Position numbers and translations under genes: made by a program
NCBI GenBank assembly: GCA_038373865.1
Contig: JAXGGA010003938.1
Location: forward strand, 1-64,000
Direction of reading: 5' to 3'
Source of the DNA: Uloborus plumipes
Taxonomy: Eukaryota; Arthropoda; Arachnida; Araneae; Uloboridae
DNA length: 64,000 bases
The notes under the pieces: model-generated
Databases searched by the model: none
What the model was told of the DNA's origin: nothing
What the model saw: the letters and a program-made list of their open reading frames with translations, nothing else
In this document: positions 34,476 to 44,011 of the stretch, piece by piece
How positions within the stretch are numbered: position 1 is the stretch's first letter
Layout of the letters: each line of letters opens with the position of its first letter

Positions 34476-35274
34476 ATATGTGTAAAGTTGATTGGTACTG
34501 GATAACGCTTGAGGCTAAAAAAATTGGATAGTGGCTAGTAAACCCAAAAAAGTTAGTGGCCACTTTGAACCAAGCTCCAAACTTGTAATTCCTCTGCACT
34601 ATTCCGCATATAGTAGTTTTACGCTATTTACTTGCATTTATCTTATCTAAATTACTATATAAAAAAGAAAATTGCTTAAAAAACTTATAAACCTTTTCTG
34701 GAAAAGAAAATTATTTACTTTAAAATCCAAATAGTAAGACATTATTCAAATAAAACAAAAACTCAGCGCAGCTGCATACTTGAAGTTTAAAGAACATTTC
34801 ATTTAATTTGCTGATTAATCATAAATTTTATCACCTTTGACTATTTTACTAACGAAGTTACATTGCATTTTCTAGATTGAAATTGTGTATTTAAATGCTT
34901 TGCACAGCAGATGGGTCGATTTTCTCTCCAATTAACATTGGTCACCAGTGACGATGCTAATGGCCATTTTCTTTTCATAATCGGCACGATGCATCGGCAG
35001 TTTGTATTTTTGTTCATTAAAAAGCAGGTTGCCAATTGGGCCACCAACATAACAGCTTTTAGTCGCCAAAAAATTATTTTTAGTCGCCACTAGCGAGTGG
35101 CGACAGCTAGTCTCGACCTTTAGTACTGGGAAAGTATGAACCAGATAGGCATTTAATAAACGAATAATTGAAAGTAATCATCCAGCCTGATGAATCCATT
35201 TTTCTTCTTTCTTTTGACAGAGAATTCTGGAGTAACCTTGCACACAGAAATTGGTGAAAAGTTGAGCAATAGTT

Positions 35275-35620
35275 AAATTGCCATGCTACCGGCCACCTTG
35301 AATGGTGGACAGAGAAGTCAAAATGTGATGGAGGAGTCCCGAGTTCAAATCCCGGCTCGGACATGAACTATTTTTCTCTCCTCTCATTGTAATTTCTTCG
35401 TGTGAATGTGTTGTTGTTCTGCGAATTGTTGCGTGCCCTACAAACGGGTCCCCATAGCATGCTTGTACTGTGGAAGTCGGACTTCACACCAAATTACGGC
35501 ATAGTTGGAAAAGTGAAGCAGTGCATCCCAATCTGCCAACAGCAACATTATCACGATGAAACCTGCCACAAGTGATAGAGTACTTTACCCCAAATATATC
35601 TATTAAATTTCTCCGTAGCA
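35275..35620 (+). mobile_element. tRNA-derived SINE (degenerate)
   Basis: The head CTACCGGCCACCTTGAATGG resembles the head of the SINE at 38654-38974, and B-box GAGTTCAAATCCCGGCTCGG is present. A body with CAAACGGGTCCCCATAGCAT also parallels that SINE's GAACGGGTCCTTATGGCATG. It is an older member of the same family. Confidence 0.6.
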
Positions 35621-36419
35621 GTGGAGGTAGCAATGCTGCCACCGTATTTATGGAGTAGGTTACATAAAGTTTTTAGTAAGTTAACTACTGAACATTGTCA
35701 TCTTTTTGTAATAATCTATCAAGGATGGATTTGATTTAAGGCACAAATACCTAAATAAGTATAATCAAGACAAAACAATAATAAACACCTAACTATGACC
35801 ACTAAAACTTTTTTTGAAAATAAATGTCCAAAAAGCGAAAATTATAAATAAATTCAAACATAAGCACTATGTTTCAAATTTATAGAATTATGAAAAAAAT
35901 TTCTCTAGAAAGACTACAACTGTTCAAATGCGTTAAAAAGGTAGTAATAGTAGACAAAAATAATTTTCGGTGGGAAGACAAGGAGAAATGGTTAGAAGAA
36001 TGTCTCCAAGCGAATGAACTCTTTGTGAATGATGTAACTATTTTTTATAACTTTAAAATGTTATTAAATGATTTTCGAATTTGAAAACCTTAACAACGTA
36101 GTAGAATTGTATAATTTTGTCTAAGTGAATTTTACGTGTGTTCTAACAATATAAATAAATTACTATCCGAAAATTTGATTTATTAATGTAGTAATTTTAA
36201 TGTGCTTACAATGTGTGCTTTTTTTCGTTTCATGGATTCCTATTTTATTGTTTATATGAATGGTTGTCGATGCGAGTTTTTACTTTTTGTTTTTTCTTCA
36301 TTTCAAAGATTTTAATTCTATTTTTTCTTTGTGAGCAACGGAAAAGTTCCAGTTGCTTTATTCGTAACTTTTTTTTTTTCTTTTGAAACAAGTCGAACTT
36401 CCGAAAACAAGTCCAACTG
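35621..36419. other. No recognisable feature
   Basis: AT-rich non-coding sequence; one short open frame near 35869 has no supporting features. Confidence 0.3.
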
Positions 36420-36559
36420 TCACACTCCGGCCACTATTCCGCGGGCCGGATAACGTCCTGCTGCACACCTTATAATTCAAAACAATACCTCTGCAACATA
36501 TTGAATGGAATAACGCTCCCCCCCCCCTTTCCGAAAAAAAAAGATAAGCTACAAAAACT

Positions 36560-36833
36560 CAACGCGAGAACTGCATGAGCATTTTTTTCGCGAAAAACCT
36601 CAACCAGAGAGAGACGCAGTCTCGACAGGGCGGAGAGGTGGCGCGCAAGGTGTGCGAGGCACATGAGCCTTACCTTTGTGGAGCGATCATTCCGGGAAAG
36701 TCTGGAGAACCTGGATGCCTGGGCATCGGAGAGAGAGAAGAGGCTCAACTGGTGGGAGACACGAGAGAGGAGTCTTGCGTGGTTCGCCTGACAGCCGGCA
36801 GGGGGCACTCGCCCGTCTCTTCATCCGCTCGAC
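36560..36833 (+). other. GC-rich candidate first exon ending in a GTGAGT donor
   Basis: A CpG- and GC-rich island stands out from AT-rich surroundings and ends at a consensus splice donor, CGAC|GTGAGT (GT at 36834-36835). Two plus frames are open. One runs from 36575 through the donor (MSIFFAKNLNQRETQS...). The other has ATG at 36663 and 42 codons to TGA 36789-36791, with the highly polar text FRESLENLDAWASEREKRLN. The latter could be a short upstream ORF in a 5' untranslated exon. I recognise neither product. Support would come from a transcript. Confidence 0.35.
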
Positions 36834-37065
36834 GTGAGTGACACAAATGGAAGCCCTATGACAGCCGGTGATTTGGATGCAATGAGATCCGATTAGAGAT
36901 GAAACCTAGAAAGTAGAAGAGCAACAAATGAGTTTTAAATATATGCATCTCATGCTGGTGTCTGTTGCGTAAATTTTCCGATGCACGTAGCTTTTGTATG
37001 GGGCTACCCATAAATGATGTCCCTATTTTCAACATATTTGAGAGTTCTTTAATAAAAAGAGTCGC

Positions 37066-38395
37066 ATGGGTGTGGTTTGGGGGGGGTGTGTTTGTTTGGT
37101 GTGTGGGGTTGTGGGGTGGTTTGTTTTGGTGGGGGGGGGGGTTTTTTGTTTTGTTTGGGGTTGGTGGGGTGTGGTTATGTGTATTTTTAGTGTTTGTTTT
37201 GGGGATTTTTGGTTTGGGGTTGTGGGTTTAGTGTTTAGGGGGGGGGGGGGGTGGGGGGTTGTTGGGGGGGGGGTGTAGTATTGTGGGGGTTGGGTTGGTT
37301 ATTTGGTTGGTGGTTTGGGGAGGGGGGTTTGGAGAGGGGGGGGTTTTTGAGAAAAGGGAGGGAGGGAGAGAGATGAGTGGGTGATGGTTTTTGGTGGGGG
37401 ATGGGGGTTTTTAGGGGTGGTTTAGGTGGGGAGTTTGGGGGGTAAGGAGAGTTTGGTATTTGGGTGTGGTGGAGTGATGGATAGGTTAGTGGAATTGGGG
37501 AGGGAGGTGGGGGGGGTGTGGGGGGGAGGGGTGGTTTTGTTGGATTGGGGGGTTGGGGGAAGGGGGGGGTGGTGTGTGGTGGGTGGGGGTGGGGGTTGGG
37601 GGTGGGTTGGGGGGGTGTGTTGGGGTTGGGTGTGGTGTGGGTGTGGTGGGTGGGTGGTGGTGGGGGGGGTTGTGTGGGTGGTGTGGTGGGTGGGGGTGGG
37701 GGTGGGGGTTGTGGGTTGGTGTGGGGGTGTGGGGGGGGGTGGGGTGGTGGGGGGGGGTGTGTGGGTGGGTGGGTTGGTTGTGGTTGGGGGTGTTGGGGTG
37801 GGGTGTGGGTTGGTGGGTTGGGGTTGTGTGGTGGTTGGGGGGGTGTGTGGGGTGGGGGTGTTGTGGTTGGGGTGGTGGGTTGTGGGGTGGGTTTGGTGTT
37901 GGGTGGTGGGGGTGTGGTGTTGGGGGGTTGGTGGTGTGGTGTGGTTTGTGGTGTGGTGGGTTTGTGGTGGGTGGGGGTTGGTGGTGGGGGGGGGTTTGTT
38001 GGTTTGTGGTTTGGTGTGTGGGGTGTGTTTGGTGTTGGGTGTTTGGGTGTGGTGTGGTGGGGTTTTGTTGTGTGGTGTTTTTGTGTGTTGGTTGTTGTTT
38101 GTTGGGTGGGTTGTTTGTTTGGTGTTGTTTGTTGGGTTGGTTTTGTGGGTTTGTTGGGTTGTTTGGTTTGTTTGTAGTAGGTGTGGTTGTTTGGTTGGGT
38201 GTTGTTGTTTGTTTGGTTTGTGGGATTAGGGAATGAATAGGGAAAAAGAGGGGGATAGGGTATTGGTATGGGGTTTAGGGTTTTTGATTTTTGAAGTTGT
38301 GTTTAGTTGGTGGTAGTGATAGGGTTGATGGTGTGAGTTTGTTGTGGTTTGGTGTTGGTATTTTTGGGGTGGGTGTTGTTATTGTTGTTTTTTGA
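37066..38395. repeat. G/T-only low-complexity tract, about 1.3 kb
   Basis: The plus strand is almost entirely G and T, with long G runs and very few A or C, from about 37066 to 38220, easing to G/T/A until about 38395. There is no fixed repeat period. Long open frames in all three plus frames are composition artefacts (poly-Gly/Val/Trp). It could be a G-quadruplex-prone sequence or an assembly/base-calling artefact at a G run. Confidence 0.9.
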
Positions 38396-38600
38396 AAACC
38401 AGAATTATTACAATAAAGGTATCAAATTTTGAAAATGGCTTGTATAATTTTTTCTTTGATCTTTGGAGCTACTTATTTTTTGACAGGAATCGAGTATATG
38501 TCTAAAAACTTAGTTAAATTATTACTAGATAGGTGGTTCTGCAAACTGTAAAAATATTCTACCATTTCACTTTGCCCGGCTATTTCACTTTACCCCACAT
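38393..38600 (+). repeat. Direct repeat, left copy (paired with 40923-41115)
   Basis: About 200 bp matching 40923-41115 in the same orientation. Shared landmarks are AAGGTATCAAATTTTGAAAA, TTTTTTGACAGGAnTCnAnT, ATATGTCTAAnAACTTAGTT and ACCATTTCACTTTGCCC. This copy begins exactly where the G/T tract ends. Confidence 0.8.
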
Positions 38601-38653
38601 TCCCTTACATGATTTTTGAAGATTTGTTCATTATTACTTTCAACATTTACATA

Positions 38654-38974
38654 TCTGTTGTTGTTGTTGTTGTTGTTTCTAATACCACTCGGGTATCCGA
38701 GCCCTTTGTAGATGAAATCTGCTCGATTTAAGGCAGGAAAAATACGGCTTCCGTTTTTAAGAGCACCATTTAGGTGGAAGACCGATTTAAGCTCAACACA
38801 CATGCCATAAGGACCCGTTCATAGGGTAGGCATCCATTCTTAACTCACTTTCACACACACAGAAAGGACAATGACAGGAGAGAGAGAAAGTACGCCCATG
38901 CCCCAGCCGGGACTCGAACCCGGGGCCACCGCATCACTGTCAGACGTCGCTGACCACTAGACGAGGTGGCCGGC
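38654..38974 (-). mobile_element. tRNA-derived SINE with (AAC)n tail and 11-bp duplication
   Basis: On the minus strand: head GTGCCGGCCACCTCGTCTAG with TGGTCAGCG (A-box) and CCCGGGTTCGAGTCCCGG (B-box, perfect T-arm). A body of about 230 bp follows, then a (AAC)n tail seen as (TTG)n at 38658-38678. It is flanked by ACATTTACATA (38643-38653 and 38975-38985). It is the best preserved SINE of the window. Confidence 0.9.
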
Positions 38975-38999
38975 ACATTTACATACCTACAGGCGTATA

Positions 39000-40922
39000 T
39001 TGAAAGTACATACAAGAAATAAATGAATTGTAACATGTCAGTTTTGTTCCGATTCTTTGGGTTTTATCTGTATAGCAATTATAGTTCGGTTCCTTGCATT
39101 ACTTCTTGAAATGTAAATGTGAAAACTGCCCTAAAGCGTGCAAAAGTTCGATTTCACTATCCCTAAAAACTGCTCTGCACAGCACTAACTTCTCTTCTTA
39201 TAAAAGTTCCACTGCATTTCTTTCTATTCTTTGACTTTTTTTTTTCTTTATGATTTAGTAAGTTTAGAAAAACATGATTTAAAATTAGAGTAATGTTGCT
39301 ATCATTGGGTCGGTTCCTTCATTGAGATTCAGTCCCCTATATTATTTCGTGACTACGGACAGGATGTGCTATTTCTACTTTTAAGTGTAATACGTGAAAC
39401 TTGAAAGCTGCCATGATGACGGAATGTTGATCAAAGTTGAAACAACGAGACTGTCCGCAAAAGTAATATTTTAGTGCCTTTCTTCTAATTTTTTAATCTG
39501 AAACAATTTAGATATCATCTAAACTAAACATTAATAGTGTTTCAATTGCTGCTAATTTTACATTTATTAAGTGGAGAGAAAACTTGTGAAACCAGTTTTT
39601 CCTCTATTTGTCAATTTTTTTTTTTTTTTTTTTTGTGCGAATAGCAAGTTGAAGTGGTATCATTTTTTTTTTTTTTTGAAAGAGACGCAAATTAAATAAG
39701 ATATTAAAACACACACACACACACACATTTTCGCTCTAAGCGACTGTTCTGCGCAAATGGATTGTCTAATTTTTTTCAATTTTGACACTGTTGGAAAGCC
39801 CGTAAAAAATACCCCAAACGAAGTTTTTCACAAAGCGTTGAAGCTCCAATCACCTAATTTAACTGGGAGGAAATTATAAGCGGTTTTTTTTTTTTTTTTT
39901 TTTTCAAATTTGACTTTTTTTCATTGTTTTCCGAAGCTACAAGGAGCGTAAGAACATTGAGTTTTACTTCTTTTTTATTTAAAATAAGAAATCAGTAAAC
40001 AATACAATTTCTTTATATTTTAGTGCTCTTACTGCTTTCTAGCATTGTAAGAGAGACACTATATATCATTAAATCTAGAAAGTGACTTAACTAAAAAGAG
40101 GCAAAAAGTGGAGATACTGCTTTTTAGGTTAGGACCACACTACAGTGATCAGATGTACTGACTTTCTCTGTGCGGCTTGCAACGGAAGAGTACTGTCTTG
40201 GTGCGAGGCAACTTATACTGCGCCATGCGGCAAGTGGGGAAATGCGGGACAAAGTGAAATAGTTTAGATAACATGCAAAAATGAACAAATTAGAACTTGT
40301 TCTGAAAATTAGTGCACGTAAAGAAGGAATAATGCATTTTGTAATGCATCTACCGTTGAAGTATCATTTTTTTAATTTTGACAGTTATTTTGCGGTTTAA
40401 TAAAAGAGGAAAATTTTGCACCTCAAAAAAAAAGATGGGGCAAAGTGAAAAATGCAATATTTTTGTAATGACATATTTTCTATTTCATGGGTTACAGTAA
40501 TTTTCATTAAATGAAAGCATAAATAAACAAAAAAAATGAATTTGTAATGAATAAATAAACGACTAAATAAATAAACGACGAAATAAATAAACAAAATTAT
40601 ATGAGAAAAAGAAATGAGTGAATAAAATAGAGAATGGATCACAAAATGAATGAATGAATAACAGGTAAAAGAATGTGAATAAATTAATTACTAAGAAGTA
40701 TGTACGTGATTTAGTAAATGAATACAAAAGGAAACGAAATGAATTATTTCACTTTGCCCCATACACTTTGCTCCGAGTGCACTTGACAAATTACATTAAA
40801 CATTTAAACTCGAAAAATGCCTGATATAAGCTAAATAAAGACTGAAATGGACATCAGTAGATCTCAATTAATAGTCAAAATTATAATTACAAAAATTTTA
40901 TCATTTTATAATAAGAAATATT
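39000..40922. other. Low-complexity AT-rich region
   Basis: Holds poly(T) runs (39610-39633, 39884-39904), an (AC)n microsatellite at 39709-39727, and AATAAATAAA-rich sequence near 40500-40670. No gene seen. Confidence 0.5.
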
Positions 40923-41115
40923 TTTGAAAAACCACGAATATTACAAAAAGGTATCAAATTTTGAAAATTACTTGTATAATTTTTATCGTTGATCTTTATA
41001 GCTACTTGTTTTTTGACAGGAGTCAACTATATGTCTAAGAACTTAGTTAAAAGATTGCTAAACAGCTGGCACTGCAGACTGAAAATATTTTACCATTTCA
41101 CTTTGCCCCAAATTC
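40923..41115 (+). repeat. Direct repeat, right copy
   Basis: Partner of 38393-38600, ending CATTTCACTTTGCCCC. The same CACTTTGCCCC word, in one orientation or the other, also occurs near 38582, 40244, 40436 and 40746, suggesting an element of this 2.7 kb region whose borders I cannot fix. Confidence 0.75.
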
Positions 41116-41623
41116 TTAATAACTTCTTCTAACATTACTCCTAAGACTTTATGCTAAAAAGTAGGTTATGTGGGGTGAGAAAAAATTATCCCCTGGATTT
41201 GAATTATCAAACGCGAAAAAGGGTAATAAATGCCTAAATATTGCAACTAGAAAAAGGCGTTGATAATAAAAACTTAAAGCAATAAATTATAAGCAGAAGT
41301 GCCCACTATGGGGGAGGGAAGGGTCATGGCACAGACAATACCATTGAAATTTTTAAGAGTTGTTTTTAAATGCATTTTCTGGGGGACGGGGTCTTCGTAG
41401 TATTGGGGGGGGGGGGGTGCACCATTGCTGTTGGGAAGAGATGAGAAACCTAACTTAACTGGACCAAAATATTTTTTGGTCAGAGCTTCCACATGGTGTT
41501 GACTATAGATGCAACCAGAATTTGACTTGTAAGAGAGTAATCTTTTTTGCTGCTAAAAAAGTAGAAATACATAAAATAACGTTAAAAGAAGCAGATTTCC
41601 AAAGAAAGCAGACTCTTGTTTAA

Positions 41624-42284
41624 GGCTACAGTGGACAAATGAAATTGATTTTTTTTTTTCAATTATTGATTTATATGTCTGACATTTTGTGTGCTTGTTA
41701 TTGTATATTTACTACATCTAAAAGCATAAAAAACACAAATTCGTGCAAAAACAATGAATACTTTTTTTTTCAACTTTCAAATTTAAATATTTTTTTAACA
41801 AAATTTCAAAATGTTCCAGGCGTCACAATTTTTTTTTCAAACTTTGAATTTCCAATTATTAGGCATGATTGCACAAAACAATGCATTACATGCAATGTTT
41901 TATGAGATAGTTTATAAAAGATGACTGAAAATAAAAAATTTCAGTTGAAAAAATCATATAAATTTTCCATTTCAGTCATCTTTTATAAAATATCAAATAA
42001 AACGTTGCATGTAATGCATTGTTTTATGCAATCATGCCTAATGATTGGAAATTAAGTGGAAATTCAAAGTTTGAAAAAAAAAATTGTGACACCTGGAACA
42101 TTTTGAAATTTTGTTAAAAAAATATTTAAATTTGAAATTTGAAAAAAAGTATTCATTGTTTTTACACTAATTTGTGTTTTTTATACTTTTAGATGTAGTA
42201 AATACACAATAATACAAGCACACAAAGTTTTAGACATATAAATCAATAATTGAAAAAAATCAATTTTATTTGTCCACTGTAGCC
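41624..42284. mobile_element. 661-bp near-perfect foldback at TTAA
   Basis: Starts GGCTACAGTGGACAAATGAA and ends with its complement, between TTAA (41620-41623) and TTAA (42285-42288). Arms of about 310 bp match almost base for base around a centre near 41945. The target fits piggyBac or Kolobok transposases; nothing is encoded. Confidence 0.9.
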
Positions 42285-42589
42285 TTAAGGGTCACAAAGA
42301 ACGAAGACACCCTTTTGTAAAAATATGTGAGCTTACCAATACAAAGACATGCCGCAAAAGGTTAATCGGTTATTTCTCGGTATTTGACTTCGACGCAGTT
42401 CGCTATTCTACTTCTGCTGAAAAAGTAATCTCTATTTCAATATTCTAGGTTATTTAACTTGAATGTTAATTAAATCAAAATTCCCGAGAGTAATTGTATC
42501 AGACGTGTTCATTTATTACTGCAAAAGCTAGAAAACAAACAAGTGCTGTAATGTTCTGTTCCTATCCAAGTAAATAAAATTTAATAGCT

Positions 42590-42850
42590 TTGCAGGAGCG
42601 TTCCGCGCTTCCATGCCACAGACTCACAGTTGAATCCCAGGTTTGGACGGTCTGTTGCCTTTTCATTCTTTTTCCCTGAAGTGGGTAGATAAAATAAGTA
42701 CCAAAGCGTGTTTAGGGACTAAACTTTGGGGGATTCACGGTCAGCTGATCGAATAACCGGAACATTTGCCATTGCACCCCGAAGTCCTTGGTCACGAAAA
42801 CCGAAACAAGCACTGTAGGCTTCGACTCCGTGGGCACTTGCATTACTCAG
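42590..42850 (+). mobile_element. Possible degenerate SINE
   Basis: A B-box-like AGTTGAATCCCAGGTTTGG is followed by GGGTAGATAAAATAAGTACC and a moderately GC-rich body to about 42850. It looks like a tRNA-type SINE with a decayed A-box. Confidence 0.35.
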
Positions 42851-43134
42851 TTTAGTTTATTAAATTCCTATTTTCCGGTTACCTATTGTAAATAATATCT
42901 CTGCTGGCATAGAAGACTGGGATAGAGTTTTTTTTTTTTTCAATGGTGCATACACAACACTTGAAGTCGAGCTGAAACACTTAATAAGGTAGACCGACCA
43001 GTGAGTAAACACTTCCAGTGAACGAACACCTCGTTTTTTTTTTTTTTTTTTTTTTTTTTGAAAAACTGGGATTTTAAAGCATTTTTCTTAGGTCAATCGG
43101 TAGAAGTAACTTCTTTCTACACAGTGGCGTACAT

Positions 43135-43593
43135 CAGTGGCGTATCCAGGAATTGATTTTGTGGGGTGCACATCGAACATCGATACTATGATGAGAAAGG
43201 AAAAAAATCAAGAAATATGGTGAAACTTTAAAAACGCAGTATTTCGATTTATTTTTTTCTATTGAACGTTGCTCATAGATTGTTTTTTTTTTTTTTTTTT
43301 TTTCACAAAAATGAATATTATGCAAGAAGAATAAGGCGCGGGTACATCGCTCATTTTCCTCTTACATTTCCACAATTACAGAATAACAATTAGTTTTGCT
43401 TTTTATTGTCGAAAACAGAAAGTAATATGACAATATTTCAGTGTCCATAAAGTATTTTTCATTGAAAAAACCTGAAGCATATTTGCATGAAGATTACATG
43501 TTTTTTCAAAATTCGGTGCCACCATTTTTTATAGTCTTACAAAATCTTGGGGGGTGCATTGGTCCCTTAGCACCCCCTCTGGATACGCCACTA
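43135..43593. mobile_element. 459-bp hAT MITE with 8-bp duplication
   Basis: Starts CAGTGGCGTATCCAGG and ends CTGGATACGCCACTA, flanked by perfect gcgtacat (43127-43134 and 43594-43601). The right end carries GGGGTGCATTGGTCCCTTAG, also seen at 4991-5010 inside the big hAT, so a relic of the same family is there. The preceding host bases (acagtggcgtacat) themselves look like the start of a related MITE. Confidence 0.85.
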
Positions 43594-43619
43594 GCGTACA
43601 TAGCGAACCCCGAAATGAA

Positions 43620-43949
43620 CATTCACTTAAGTGTTCTTCACTGGCCGCTCTACCCTACATGAGAACCAAAACTAATCGACGGTTTTATTGGCATGTATCA
43701 ACCACAGCGTTTACGCTGAAAGAGCCAAAGAAAAAATAAAGCCTTCGCTTCCTCTTTTTCGCGAGCACAATTCCATTTCTCTCCTCGGGAGACTTTCGGG
43801 CTCCGTGGCTATAGATATCCCTCGAAATGGACACTTTTCCCCGAACGACATTCTCTGGACTAAGAATGGCTGCTTCCGGTGCGGCGATGGCGAAGAGCAG
43901 ATAACGAATGAGAAACAAACAGCACTTATACCAGAGACGGAGAGAAGAC
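43620..43949 (+). promoter_or_regulatory. Candidate promoter/5' UTR of the small membrane-protein gene
   Basis: GC content rises in this stretch immediately before a candidate start codon. No TATA box is evident; the assignment rests only on its position upstream of the ATG and donor. Open frames here (for example 43688-43987) overlap on both strands and do not look like a protein. Confidence 0.3.
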
Positions 43950-44009
43950 ATGGCCGAACACGGGATACATTCTTTCCACGAACATAGCGAAGACACCTGT
44001 GGACGGACG
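43950..44009 (+). CDS. Candidate first coding exon of a small membrane-protein gene
   Basis: ATG at 43950-43952 in a good start context (AAGACATGG) begins MAEHGIHSFHEHSEDTCGRT, 20 codons rich in His and acidic residues. It ends exactly at a consensus donor, ACG|GTAAGT (GT at 44010-44011), in phase 0. The only other convincing exon on this strand, at 62285-62491, also starts in phase 0. The two could therefore join directly to give an 88-residue protein, or with extra exons in the 18 kb of repeats between. I do not recognise the product. The link between the exons is inference; a transcript would settle it. Confidence 0.4.
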
Positions 44010-44011
44010 GT

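Noticed and set aside
37426..38236. Three overlapping long plus-strand ORFs (up to 267 codons)
   Set aside because: All three frames are open only because the sequence has almost no A or C, so stop codons cannot form; the products are Gly/Val/Trp strings.
38899..38974. Functional tRNA gene
   Set aside because: Perfect B-box, but it leads into a SINE body and (AAC)n tail and the acceptor stem is not closed.
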